In this document: in pieces, positions 1 to 10,239 of the stretch | Position numbering within the stretch: the stretch's first letter is position 1 | Layout: each line of letters opens with the position of its first letter | Source: Apricaphanius iberus | Taxonomy: Eukaryota; Chordata; Actinopteri; Cyprinodontiformes; Aphaniidae | Assembly (NCBI GenBank): GCA_028564705.1 | Contig: JAPXFQ010001393.1 | Coordinates: 558,001 to 622,000, forward strand | Direction of reading: 5' to 3' | Length of the DNA stretch: 64,000 bases | Translations under genes and position numbers: made by a program | The notes under the pieces: model-generated | Seen by the model: the letters and a program-made list of their open reading frames with translations, nothing else | Told to the model about the DNA's origin: nothing | The model's database searches: none

Positions 1-599
1 GCTAGATTTAGACTGAGAAACTTCAAACAGGTTGCCTCTGTTTAGTAAATCTGTACCTTCTGAAGCCTTTTCTTTGCATAGGGTAATTATGGGTTTCAGA
101 GAAAAGTGGAAAAAAAAATATTAGAAAACCCAAAGCCATGTAACATATTCCCTTTCACTTCATGATTATGGATTACTTTGTGCTGGTCTGTCACATGAAA
201 GCCTATTAAAATACACTGAGGTAGTAATCTGACAAACAGGCAAAAGTATAAGGCATGTGAATACTTTTCCAAGGCACTGTAACATGATACATTTCCCAAC
301 TTGCAATCCGCAGGTAGATTTTCCCCTCTGTGAGATCCTGTCCCCTGTGTTAGCATTTGTTTTGCCTTCCTGATGCTTTATTACTACCCCTGTTGTTGCA
401 GCTGACAAATGGAATGAAGTGATTGGTATCTGTTATGAGGCTATGTAGCCCAGAATCAATTATTTTAGCTCAGTTAGCTTAGTTAAATCTCTCAGGTAAT
501 TTAAACACAAACTCCCCTTGGTCAGTCATCAGGCCTAATTGAGACCTGAAGAACTCACTGAAACATTATTTAGTTTTAAAGTGGTTTTGTTTTTCCAGC

Positions 600-664
<65 letters not shown>

Positions 665-1250
665 GAACATCATACACTTAATTTTAAATGCAGTTGCTTA
701 TGCAAAGTGGATCCAAAAATTTGAAGGGTTGGGTTGCAAATACAGTGTTCTTGGTTAAACAACTTAAAGATGAATCTCGAAAAAATGTAATATCACTAGA
801 AGTTAATCTATTTTTGGTAATTCAATTTTAGAAGCAAAGTGCAGATTATTTACATGTGGCATGATATATTTCAAGTTTTTTGTTCTTATTCATTTTAGAA
901 TGATTTGGATAGTTCTTAGGAGAAAAGCATTTTCATCCAAGCCATGCCAATATTTTTAATTTTGTAGAGATTACACTCTCGACTACACTTAAATATATGT
1001 TAAATATATGTAGCATCTTGCTGCAAACCTTGATGGATCTAAGCTTCCTCAAGAAGTACAGTCTGCAGGTTAACTCTGAGGTATTCATATATTTGACGCA
1101 GTGTTTGACAATCATCTCCTTTGGGTTTTTTTCCACATTCAAGGTAAGATTATGTTTTTATACCATGCAATAAAGCGGCCCACCAGTTTGCTATACTCTA
1201 TTTCTAATACAATTGCATAGATATGTGAGTATTTCTGCAGATTCAATTTA
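1..1250. other. Intergenic, nothing recognised apart from a microsatellite
   Basis: AT-rich DNA. The open frames on either strand are short, unlike any family I know, and lack splice or repeat context. The only clear structure is the ATA triplet tract at 602-664. Confidence 0.6.
602..664. repeat. (ATA)n microsatellite
   Basis: About 21 uninterrupted copies of the ATA/TAA triplet. The poly-isoleucine frame it opens is an artefact of the repeat. A tract this long and pure is likely to vary in length between individuals. Confidence 0.97.
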
Positions 1251-1253
1251 ATT

Positions 1254-1580
1254 CATCCATCCATCCATTTTCTGAACCGCTTATTCCTCAAGGGGTCGCG
1301 GGGGGGCTGGTGCCTATCTCCAGCTGTCAACGGGCGAGAGGCGGGATACACCCTGGACAGGTAGCCAGTCCATCACTGGGCCACAGATAGAGACAGACAG
1401 GACAAACAACCATGCACCCACACACCCACACCTAAGGAAATTTTAGAGTGATCAATTAACCTGACAATCATGTTTTTGGACTGTAGGAGGAAGCTGGAGT
1501 ACCCGGAGGGAACCCACGCATGCACGGGGAGGACATGCAAACTCCATGCAGAAAGGCCCTGGGCCGGGATACGAACCCAC
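1254..1580 (+). repeat. Dispersed teleost repeat with CATC-rich end, copy 1
   Basis: Begins with CATCCATCCATCC, then a GGGGTCGCGGGG block, a CACCCTGGACAGG block and the GATCAATTAACCTGAC...TTTTTGGACTG block. I know this order from many teleost genomes. A second copy lies at 21975-22240. It codes for nothing. I do not assign a superfamily. Confidence 0.75.
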
Positions 1581-1630
1581 AACCTTCTTGCTAATCCAGG
1601 GCTGGGGCGCCCTGGATTAGCAAGAAGGTT
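1581..1630. repeat. Perfect 21-bp inverted repeat with 8-nt spacer
   Basis: Arms 1581-1601 and 1610-1630 are exact reverse complements, separated by 8 bases. It sits where copy 1 of the dispersed repeat ends, so it looks like an inverted partial duplication of the repeat's own end. Confidence 0.9.
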
Positions 1631-1639
1631 GGGATGCAG

Positions 1640-2465
1640 GCTGACCTGGGATCTCCAAATTACAGTGACATGCCCGCATCCCAAGTTCCTATATGTATGG
1701 TGAGATGAATAGGCACCCCCGTTCACCGGGTCCACCCGGGGAGGGATGCCCGCACGCCCAACTCGGGGACATGGGCGCAGTACTGCCACGGCCCAAGGAG
1801 GCCACAGCGGCCCCAGGCCCCCCCTCCAGAAGGGAAGCTGCACCCATCATTCGTCCAGCTATAAGAACAAAAAACACAGACACCCAGGCCTGTGACCTGC
1901 ACTCCCCCGCCACCACCACCCCCCAAGGCGCCACACGCAGCCCCCAGAGGTCACCCCCCGGTGCCACCAAAGCCCATCCCCCACGGGACGCCCCCAACCC
2001 CAAGTCATCCCCACACAAGCAACAACCCGTTGCCTGACAAGACCAAAGGCCCCCCACCCCCACTAGGTGGTAGAGCTGATTAGAAGAGCCCAAGCAAACC
2101 GATCAGATGTGGAGGCAGAGGCTGTTTGAAGACCAATATGGTCCAATAAGAGCTCTCGATATTGATTAATATGAAGAGCATTCTTATTTTTCCAATTCAG
2201 AAGGATGGTTTTCTTAGCGATGCAAAAAGCAGTATTACTCATTAAAGAGGAGCTTGTGTTAATATTAATATCATCTAGGTTTCCTAGTAAGCAAAGAAGG
2301 TGGAATATTACATTTCAGACACTTTGATAGATCTTGACATACCTCACACCAAAATCTCTGAACTGGTAAGCAGGACCAGAGGGCGTGGATATAATCATCC
2401 GGTGTATTATCTGTGCAATGTACGCAGGTATTAGTTGATACATTTGTTGATATCAGTGCTCTCAA
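1640..2465 (-). mobile_element. L1/Tx1-type LINE, 3' fragment
   Basis: On the minus strand 2465-2050 translates to the C-terminal tail of an L1/Tx1-clade reverse transcriptase polyprotein. It shows a CxxC-like zinc pattern (CVHCTDNT...), then HALWSCLPVQRFWCEV and a downstream AKKTILLNWKNK segment after a stop, which is characteristic of fish L1 tails. 2050-1690 is a very GC-rich, pyrimidine/purine-skewed non-coding stretch that fits the L1 3' untranslated region. Endonuclease and the RT core are missing, so the copy is strongly 5'-truncated and inactive. The clade call rests on remembered motif patterns. Confidence 0.6.
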
Positions 2466-2769
2466 GTCTCACGCAATGAGCGTGAGACACACGCATTTCA
2501 CCGACTTCCCACTCTCACACGCCACACATGCCCTTTCTCACGCTGATAAATGATTAACCCTCTTGGCGCCACGGTGTTTTCTCGACAAGACCCTGTCGAT
2601 TGTGTCAAACAGGTTGTTATATTTCATTCAAACTCTACTCCACTGGTCGGTAGACATGTCATACGTCATCACTGAGTCAAAAAAATAATCCTTCTATACA
2701 ACATTTTCGCGCTTGAGCGCATTGAATCAATTACTTGATTAATTAATTAATTAAATAATCAATTAAAAC
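2466..2769. other. Intergenic, nothing recognised
   Basis: Contains a short imperfect palindrome around 2466-2500 (CTCACGC...GCGTGAG) and AT-rich DNA near 2735-2765. No coding sequence. Confidence 0.5.
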
Positions 2770-3070
2770 AGAATGTCTTGTTGCTAGCCGAAAACGACAA
2801 CTCCTCCTTGGCTGTCTGAATGAGGAAGTCCGCTGCATCCTCCAGGTCCAGCGAGTTATGGGAACTGAGACGAGAGAAGACATACGGAGAGACAATATAC
2901 ACAACAGGTACAACAATGATCCAGCGAGGTCTGAAGCACTCGCTGGATCTTAAGTAAGGGGAGACAAGGAGGAACACAGGTGCAAACAACAGGAGTGAGG
3001 AGGTTCAGACAGGACGACACAGGTGCAGATGATGATGAGAAGAGTGGGTGATTAGGGCAGCACATTTTGC
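2770..3070 (-). mobile_element. LTR-like fragment
   Basis: Read on the minus strand it has the composition and word use of teleost Gypsy LTRs: CACCTGTGTC..., TCATCATCATCTGCACCTG and a TTAAGATCCAGCGAG block. Similar words occur in the LTR pair at 27392-29382. No matching second LTR or coding region is present, so it may be a solo or truncated LTR. Exact ends were not found. Confidence 0.4.
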
Positions 3071-3625
3071 TCTGAACTGTCGTGACTCATATTTTTTGGG
3101 GCTACTTTGTGCAACGGTCTCGTATTGAATATGTTTGTATAATCTTTAGTTAGTATTCAGAAAGTAAAAGTCTGTTTTAATTAGCTTGCATGATGGTAAA
3201 GATGGGTTTGTCAGTATGGTTTATGGGGCTAAGCTTTTAAGTCGTAAAACTTTTGGCTAAAGTTTATGGCATGTTGTAAAAGTAGGATGTTTAGATAAGA
3301 AACTGGGAGAAAAGTTTTTAGAGAAGCAGATAGCCATTTAACCATAAATCTTTATAATGAACCTTTGACCCAGAACAGAGACGACTCATCTTCTGACTCC
3401 AGGATTCTCTGACAGCAAATAAGAGCTAAGACACTGTATGAAAATGTTCTGATTGGAGAGATTAGAAACGCCTAGAGGCCCGGCTGTCTATAAAGCTGTA
3501 AAATGAAGATCAGTTAATTGTTCAGATTTCTTTAAATCTGGACCACAGAGGAACTGACGGGGGCAAAATTCCTCTGTAAAACTGCAATTTGTTAATCTGT
3601 TCAAAATAAATGTTAAGAACTGGAA
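3071..3625. other. Intergenic, nothing recognised
   Basis: AT-rich, without convincing frames or repeat boundaries. Confidence 0.5.
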
Positions 3626-3639
3626 ATTGGTTCCTTGTC

Positions 3640-4990
3640 TCTGTTTTGAACATGCACAGAATTATTTGATAACTTTTAATTCTACAGAACCCTTTGAAGA
3701 ATGTGTTCAGTTCACTTGCTCGATCAAGTCCTTCATGTGCTTAAAGTCTGTGATCTTTTTTATTCCAGACCAGACATATGTTATATTGTTCCTCTGTAGT
3801 TTGTTCCCCATCGTCTTCCTGTAAGCCTCTTTGCTGTCTCTGATCTTGACTTTTAGTTGCTTCTGTATACTCCTTAAAATCTCCCTCCTTGAAGGCTCCT
3901 TTTTATGTTCAGCAGTTCCTTCAGCTCACTGGTGATCCAGGGTTGTTATCTCACTGTTCTGGAGGGGACGATGATGTCCACACAGAAGTTTAAGTAGTCA
4001 GTCACACACTCAGTTATGGCATTGATGTCCTCTCCATGTGGGTGGTAAAGAGTTATCAAGTTTGTGGACTCAAAACAACCCTGCTGGGCTTCTTCAGCTT
4101 CATGTGACAATTTTCTAACAGTTCTCTTTGTTGTAGGTTGCCTCTGAACAAGTGATTTATATTATTAGCAGAGAAAGACAAGATTATGATCTGATTGTCC
4201 CAGATGAGGTCTTGGTTTGGACATATTGTCATCCTTTACATTTTCATAAATCAAATCAAAGGTCTTGTTTTCTCTTGTGGAGGAGCTGACAAACTGTTGA
4301 AATGGAAGTATAGAAGAGAGTGAGGCATGATTACAGTCCCCAGATATTGCCACAAATGCATTGGGGTCCTGGGTCTGTAGCTTAGCAACAACAGAACTGA
4401 TGGCATTACATGCATGGTCGGGAACAGCTGAAAGTGGAATGTAAACAGCTGCCAAATTAACATTGGTGAACTCTCTTGATAAATAATATGGATCTCAGCT
4501 TACTGCCAAGAGTTCAATATTTGGGCTGTAGAGACATGTAGTAACATGTCCTGGTTTGACACCATCTGTTGTTAAGAAGCACTGCTACTCCACCTTCTTT
4601 TCTTTTCCCGCTCCTCTTCAGATCTCTGTCTGCTTGTACAGTCAGAAAGCCTGGCAGAGCGACGTTGGAGTCAGGGATAAAACCTGTAGCCACGTCTCAG
4701 TGAAGCACATAACACTGCATTCCCGGTACTCAGGCTTCTTGTCAGGGTTTGGAGTTCATCCATCTTGTTAGCTAGTCATCTTACGTTTTCCATTATGAGT
4801 GATGGAAGAGATGGTTTGAATCTCCTCTTTCGCTATCTCCTTTGCGCTCCTGCTCTACATCCACGCCTTCTCCTTCTCAACTCATCAGTGATTTGTGGCT
4901 TCAGTTGAGGTATTATTTCAGCTTTTGCAATATCAATCTGCTGCTCCCGGCTGTAAATCACCTTGTTGCGATGGTTATGTATCATAACAA
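3640..4990 (-). mobile_element. L2/Rex1-like LINE, 5' half, decayed
   Basis: Read on the minus strand from 4990, the conceptual translation starts with the N-terminal block of this LINE group (HRNKVIYSREQQIDIAKAEI). The endonuclease block follows at 4455-4165: AAVYIPLSAV, the motif ISGDCNHASL where an active enzyme has GDFN, then SDHN. From about 4100 to 3640 comes the linker (VDHLNFCVD- and KPW-like words), with several stops and frame changes. GDFN to GDCN plus the stops make it inactive. The RT domain is absent. It belongs to the same family as the fragments at 57716-58012 and 62486-62900. Confidence 0.7.
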
Positions 4991-6189
4991 ATGAACAAAA
5001 GGAGAAAAATCAACAGCAAAAATCCCTCCAACTTTACAGGACAAAAACCCACAAAGCACACAGTTCCAAAAAATTTAATTCTTCCCTAAGAAAAAGAGGG
5101 AAGCAATGTCCAAAAAAAGAGTCAACACTAGCTAACTGAGCCATTCCAACATGCAGCCTGCCAGAGCAGCGCAGTTCTAGAATTTTCAGCATGACATGGA
5201 GGGAATACTTATAAAAAACGTGGCAAATCACCCCTAGCTTATATGACACCAGATGTTTTCTGTTCAGAGAAAAGTATTTTAAAAAACCTAAACATTATAA
5301 ATAGGTTTAACTATTTAGACGGAGAAGCTCTTAAGATGTTTGTGCGTGGCCCCTTAAAGAGCCATTGCGGGTGCAAAGGCACCACTCTCTCTGCCCAGAA
5401 GTGAGCCCTGAATAGCTTCCTCACCCGGACAGCCTTTCTGGAGGAGGTGTTTAGTGCAACACGACCCAGGCCTGGTAATGGCTGCACCACAGCACATCCC
5501 GCACCACTCACATATTGTGTTATAAACTTTTACTAACCGGCGACAGATGGACAGTTGCTCAGTACTGTAGTTGGTGTCCTAGCCGGCAATGCTTGGACCT
5601 ACGCGGGACAACAGCTCCTCAAACTAGACCTGCCGATGCGCCACACGACTGGGTCTTTAGCTCTCCAATCCCCAGCTGGAGCAGTCCCAGCTCCGCCTGA
5701 GGCCAGACCGAACACGTAACGGGGTCAACTTGGAGACTAGAGGCCACCGCAGCCGATCGCACATGCTGGGCTTGATGGAGATGGCGCCCCACTCCCAGGA
5801 TGTGCTGGTGCTCGACTGGGGCTTTAGCTCCTTAATCCCCACAAACAGAAAGACGCCATTCTTTCATAGCAGAGAACACTGAAAAATTAAGAAAAAACAC
5901 CAGTAAATGAGACCTTTAAGTTACTTACATATTTGAAAAATTCAATCCATAATATAATGGTTAATAACATTAGTCTTTTTTTTATGTTTGCCAGTATTTA
6001 CTGACATCACTCAGATCTCTTAACCTGATTTGTTTTACATTGATGTCTATTCTCAGTAGTCAGGGACATGATAATATGGAGTTTAAATGAAGGAACTGGA
6101 CTATTCTTGTTGTGTTGAAAACAAGAAAACGGAAAAACATAGTCATCCAATATGTTGCAGGAGTTTCTAAGAAGGATCTTTTCTAAAAA
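4991..6189. other. Unassigned, with a GC-richer block at 5311-5870
   Basis: 5311-5870 is clearly richer in GC than its surroundings and looks like foreign (repeat-derived) DNA. Its frames are short on both strands and I recognise none of them. The rest is AT-rich intergenic DNA. Confidence 0.4.
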
Positions 6190-6765
6190 AAAATTCTGTG
6201 CATTTTAAATCTGGTATCACCCTCAGGCAAAGACTGGTTCATCCCAAGGACAAAACATCTAAACACAACCTCAGTGGTGTGGTACATGCAGTCCAGTGCA
6301 GCGAGGAATGTTCAGAGCTGTACATTAGAGAAACTAAACACCAACTACACAAAAGGATAGCTCAACACAGAAGAGCCACCTCATCAGGCCAATACTCAGC
6401 AGTCCGACAGCATGTAAAGGACAAAGGTCACTCTTTTGAAGACAATAATATACAAATTTTAGATAGGGAAGATAGATGTAGGGGAATGAACTAAGCCATC
6501 TCTGTGAAATGTAAGAAAGAAACCTTCAACAGAGAAGGTGGCCTCAGTTTCCCCCTTACCAAATCATACAAAGCAGCCTTGAGTTGTTTAGCTAGAAAGT
6601 TTCACAAAAACCTACACCTTGAAGCAGGTGACCAAAATAGCACATAGTTATATCATTAGGGCTGTTTAACTGTTAATGACACTTATCAAAATTGCTTAAT
6701 GCCTCGTTAGGATGGCAGTAGCCTCATCAGTGAGATGAAAAATGAAATGTTTTCAAGACAAATCT
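6190..6765 (+). mobile_element. Penelope-like element 3' fragment (GIY-YIG endonuclease)
   Basis: 6198-6494 encodes the end of a Penelope-like polyprotein. Seen: VQCSEECSELYIRETKHQL (the GIY-YIG-like core, here YIRET), RIAQHRRATSSGQ, HVKDKGHSFEDNNIQILDRE. Elements of this group join a reverse transcriptase to a C-terminal GIY-YIG nuclease. The frame stops at 6492-6494 although family-like words (KETFNREGG) continue in another frame, so the copy is frameshifted, and the RT is missing. 6700-6765 (GATGAAAAATGAAATGTTTTCAAG) resembles a Penelope tail. The LINE at 6772 starts immediately after it. Confidence 0.75.
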
Positions 6766-6771
6766 TGGATG

Positions 6772-9700
6772 CAAGATGGCGCCGCGTATGGACGCCTCGG
6801 CACTTCGCTCTCTGGTACTAGTTACTGTTTTACTCTTTTGCGTAGTTTTCTGCACTCCCTCTGCTATTAAAATTAGCAGAGAGGAACTTTTAAAAATTGG
6901 GCTATCCAGTGCCGGACTTTTTTCACCGGTCTTTACACAACCTGACTGCTTTATGGAGATTCTGATCGGAGGAGCAGCAGCGTTCTGTGGATTTAGACGG
7001 AGACGACGACGCGGGAAACGAGCTGGTGTGCTCGTCAAGCTGCGACAGCGGGGATTACGCACCGCTCTCCCATCCATACACCTGGGGAACGTCCGCTCTC
7101 TGCCTAACAAAATGGATGAATTGCTCCTTCTCCTATCCAAGAACTCAGACTTTAGTCGTTCTGCCGCCTTTTGCTTCACTGAAACCTGGTCCAGTGAACT
7201 CATCCCGGACAGCGCTCTAAAGCTGCCAGGCTTCCAGCTGTTCAGAGCGGACCGCTGCGCGGAGCTGACTGGGAAATCAAAGGGAGGTGGAACGTGCTTC
7301 TACATTAACGAAGGTTGGTGCACAGATGTCACAGTGTTAAAGAAGACATGCAGCCCTCACCTTGAGTCGTTCTTCATAAACTGTAGACCATTTTATTCAC
7401 CGCGGGAGTTCGCCTCGTTTGTGCTGGTCGCTGTATACATTCCACCGCAGGCGTGTGTGACGGAGGCATTACATCACCTCGCCGATCAGATCACAGACGT
7501 GGAGAAAAATCACCCGGACTCTCTGCTAATCGTTCTCTGGGATTTTAACAGAGCTAATCTCAAACTTGAACTGCCTAAATATAAACAACATGTGACGTGT
7601 CCCACCAGGGACATGAACACTTTAGATCACTGCTACACCACAATAAAAAATGCATATCGCTCTGTCCCCCGTGCTGCTTTGGGACTTTCCGACCACTGCC
7701 TGGTCCACCTCATCCCATCTTACAGGCAGAAGCTGAAATCTGCTAAGCCTGTAGTAAGAACTGTGAGGAGATGGACTGATGAGTCAAAGATGCAGCTACA
7801 GGCCTGCTTTGACTGCACTGATTGGAGCGTCTTTGAAGCAGCGGCTTCATCCCTGGATGAACTGACCGACACTGTGACATCCTACATCAGCTTTTGTGAG
7901 GACATGTGTGTGCAGACCAAAACCTTCTGCTCATTCAAAAACAATAAACCGTGGTTCACTGCAGAACTGAGACGGCTACGCCAGGACAAGGAGGAGGCCT
8001 ACAGGAGTGGGGATCGGGACCTGTACAAACAGGCCAGGAACCAGCTGACAAGAGGGATCAAAGCAGCAAAGAGGAACTACAGTGCTAAGCTTAAGGACCG
8101 TTTTTCTGCTAACGACCCCTCTGCAGTTTGGAGCTACCTGCAGACCATTACTAACTGTAGGAGACCATCCCCCCACCCTGTGGAGAGCCCCCGCCTGGCT
8201 GAGGACCTCAACGACTTCTTTTCCAGGTTTGAAAGGACTTTCACACCTCCCACCTCCCCCACCATCTCCATCACAAAAGACCCAGCTTCACCCCAAACCA
8301 CCCACGTACCTGCCTTGACGATCTGCGAACAGGACGTGCGCCAGCTATTTCAGAGACAGAAAATTAAAAAGGCTCAGGGACCAGACGGAGTGTCCCCAGC
8401 CTCTCTGAAATTCTGTGCTGACCAGCTGGCTCCCATCTTCACCCAGATCTTCAATAACTCCCTGGAGCTGTGTGAGGTCCCCTCCTGCCTCAAACGCTCC
8501 ACCATCATACCGGTTCCCAAGAAGTCCCCAGTCACTGGATTAAATGACTACAGACCAGTTGCCCTAACATCTGTGGTCATGAAATCCTTTGAGCGTCTGG
8601 TACTGACCCACCTGAAGGACATCACAGATCCCCTGCTAGACCCCCTGCAGTTCGCCTACAGATCAAACAGGTCAGTGGATGATGCCGTCAACATGGCTCT
8701 ACACTACATCCTGCACCATCTAGACTCTGCAGGTACCTACGCTCGGGTCCTGTTTGTGGACTTCAGCTCTGCGTTTAACACCATTGTCCCAGAGCTCCTC
8801 CACCAAAAACTGTCCCAGCTCACCGTGCCTCCATCCACCTGTCAGTGGATTACCAGTTTCCTGACTGACAGGAGGCAGCAGGTGAAACTGGGTAAGTTCA
8901 CATCCAGCTCCCGTTCCCTCAGCATCGGCGCCCCCCAGGGATGTGTTCTCTCCCCACTGCTCTTCTCCCTTTACACCACTGACTGCACGTCGAGGGACCC
9001 TTCTGTGAAACTCCTGAAGTTTGCAGATGACACCACCGTCATTGGACTCATCCGCGACGGCGACGAGTCTGTGTACAGAAAGGAAGTGGAACAGCTGGTT
9101 CTCTGGTGCAGTCAGAACCACCTGGAGCTAAACCCGCTCAAAACTGTGGAGATGACAGTGGACTTCAGGAAGAGACCACCATCAACATCTCCTCTCATGA
9201 TCCTCAACAAGCCAGTCCCCACAGTGGAGTCTTTCAGGTTCCTAGGATCCACCATCACACGGGACCTGAAGTGGACCTCACACATCAACATAATAAGGAA
9301 AAAGGCCCAGCAAAGGCTGTACTTTCTGCGTCAGCTCAGGAAGTTCAACCTGCCCCAGGAGCTGCTGATCATCTTCTACACAGCAATAGTCCAGTCTGTC
9401 CTGACCTCATCCATCTCTGTCTGGTTCGGATCCGTCACCAGGCAAGACAAGGACAGACTGCAGAGAACAGTCAGGACTGCAGAGAGGATCATAGGAACCG
9501 ATCTTCCCTCCATTCAGGACCTATTCCGGGCCAGGGTCAGGAAGCGGGCCAGGAAAATCACCTCTGACCCCTCACACCCTGGCCACAATCTGTTTAGGCT
9601 CCTCCCCTCAGGTCGGCGTTACAGAGCGTTGTACGCCAAAACCACCCGACACAAAAACAGTTTTTTCCCCCAGGCTGTCGCTCTGACGAACTCTGTCTAG

Positions 9701-9983
9701 TCACAGTGTGTGAGTGCACTCACATAACAATAAACTATAACTCTGCACTTCTGTACATACTCACTGTAAAATAACCCCGGCTTGGTGTATATATTATCCT
9801 TTATTATTTATGATCTGATATTTATTTGTATTTTTACTTATTTTTGTTCTTATTTTTCTTTTTTTTTTATTTATTTTTTTATTTTATTTCACTTATTCAA
9901 GTTCTGTACTGGAGGAAAAAGTTTGCCGGAGTCAAATTCCTTGTATGTGACATACTTGGCCAATAAACTGATTCTGATTCTGA
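6772..9983 (+). mobile_element. Full-length L2/Rex1-like LINE, copy 1
   Basis: A non-LTR retrotransposon with the 5' start AAGATGGCGCC, one long frame, and a 3' end made of AATAAACTGATTCTGATTCTGA, that is, an AATAAA signal fused to a (GATTCT)n tail. The minus-strand copy at 58796-62118 begins and ends in the same way, which fixes both boundaries. No convincing target-site duplication was found by eye. It sits directly downstream of the Penelope fragment and 137 bases upstream of the Rex3 element, so three retroelements are packed into 7 kb. Confidence 0.88.
6776..9700 (+). CDS. LINE polyprotein: APE-type endonuclease plus reverse transcriptase
   Basis: One uninterrupted frame of 974 residues from a true ATG four bases inside the element. 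Residues 1-30 hold a hydrophobic leader (SLVLVTVLLFCVVFC). An arginine cluster ([12 protein letters not shown]) follows near residue 75. The endonuclease starts at [13 protein letters not shown] and shows CFTETW, KGGGTCFYIN, the catalytic-loop segment WDFN (about 255-258) and SDH near 305. The canonical loop is GDFN; glycine is replaced by tryptophan while Asp and Asn remain. The RT carries [43 protein letters not shown] and FADD (about 749-752). It nicks target DNA and copies the element RNA at the nick. Frame integrity suggests a young copy; the G-to-W change may weaken the endonuclease. Confidence 0.9.
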   Translation: MAPRMDASALRSLVLVTVLLFCVVFCTPSAIKISREELLKIGLSSAGLFSPVFTQPDCFMEILIGGAAAFCGFRRRRRRGKRAGVLVKLRQRGLRTALPSIHLGNVRSLPNKMDELLLLLSKNSDFSRSAAFCFTETWSSELIPDSALKLPGFQLFRADRCAELTGKSKGGGTCFYINEGWCTDVTVLKKTCSPHLESFFINCRPFYSPREFASFVLVAVYIPPQACVTEALHHLADQITDVEKNHPDSLLIVLWDFNRANLKLELPKYKQHVTCPTRDMNTLDHCYTTIKNAYRSVPRAALGLSDHCLVHLIPSYRQKLKSAKPVVRTVRRWTDESKMQLQACFDCTDWSVFEAAASSLDELTDTVTSYISFCEDMCVQTKTFCSFKNNKPWFTAELRRLRQDKEEAYRSGDRDLYKQARNQLTRGIKAAKRNYSAKLKDRFSANDPSAVWSYLQTITNCRRPSPHPVESPRLAEDLNDFFSRFERTFTPPTSPTISITKDPASPQTTHVPALTICEQDVRQLFQRQKIKKAQGPDGVSPASLKFCADQLAPIFTQIFNNSLELCEVPSCLKRSTIIPVPKKSPVTGLNDYRPVALTSVVMKSFERLVLTHLKDITDPLLDPLQFAYRSNRSVDDAVNMALHYILHHLDSAGTYARVLFVDFSSAFNTIVPELLHQKLSQLTVPPSTCQWITSFLTDRRQQVKLGKFTSSSRSLSIGAPQGCVLSPLLFSLYTTDCTSRDPSVKLLKFADDTTVIGLIRDGDESVYRKEVEQLVLWCSQNHLELNPLKTVEMTVDFRKRPPSTSPLMILNKPVPTVESFRFLGSTITRDLKWTSHINIIRKKAQQRLYFLRQLRKFNLPQELLIIFYTAIVQSVLTSSISVWFGSVTRQDKDRLQRTVRTAERIIGTDLPSIQDLFRARVRKRARKITSDPSHPGHNLFRLLPSGRRYRALYAKTTRHKNSFFPQAVALTNSV

Positions 9984-10106
9984 GAACAAGAAGCACAGAT
10001 GCTTTCTTTTAAAGTCTCAAGATTGGTTTGTTTTTTACATGGATGGATTCAGCTACCTCTTAGCTTTCTTGTGATGCTAATGTTTCGCCGCCTGTTTTTT
10101 TGATCA
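9984..10106. other. Short spacer between two LINEs
   Basis: Unique-looking host DNA separating the L2/Rex1-like LINE tail from the Rex3 target-site duplication. Confidence 0.6.
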
Positions 10107-10120
10107 TGGAAATAAAAAAC
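10107..10120. repeat. Target-site duplication, left copy
   Basis: TGGAAATAAAAAAC, 14 bases, repeated exactly at 13267-13280 on the far side of the Rex3 element. This defines the insertion point. Confidence 0.93.
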
Positions 10121-10239
10121 CCCTCCCTGGCTGCCACCTTATCGCGGTGGAGGGGTTTGAGTGTCCCAATGATCCTGGGAGCTATGTTGTCTGGGGCTTT
10201 ATGCCCCTGGTAGGGTCACCCATGGCAAACTGGTCCTAG

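Noticed and set aside
539..724. Frame with a long poly-isoleucine run; likewise 57444-57674
   Set aside because: Produced by the ATA/ATT microsatellites; no other coding signal.
1693..2093. Long frames on both strands in very GC-rich DNA
   Set aside because: Low-complexity Pro/Gly composition in all frames and position at the 3' end of an L1 fragment; reads as untranslated LINE sequence.
5311..5870. GC-rich block as a CpG-island promoter or gene
   Set aside because: No adjoining exon, short frames only, repeat-like surroundings; not enough to call.
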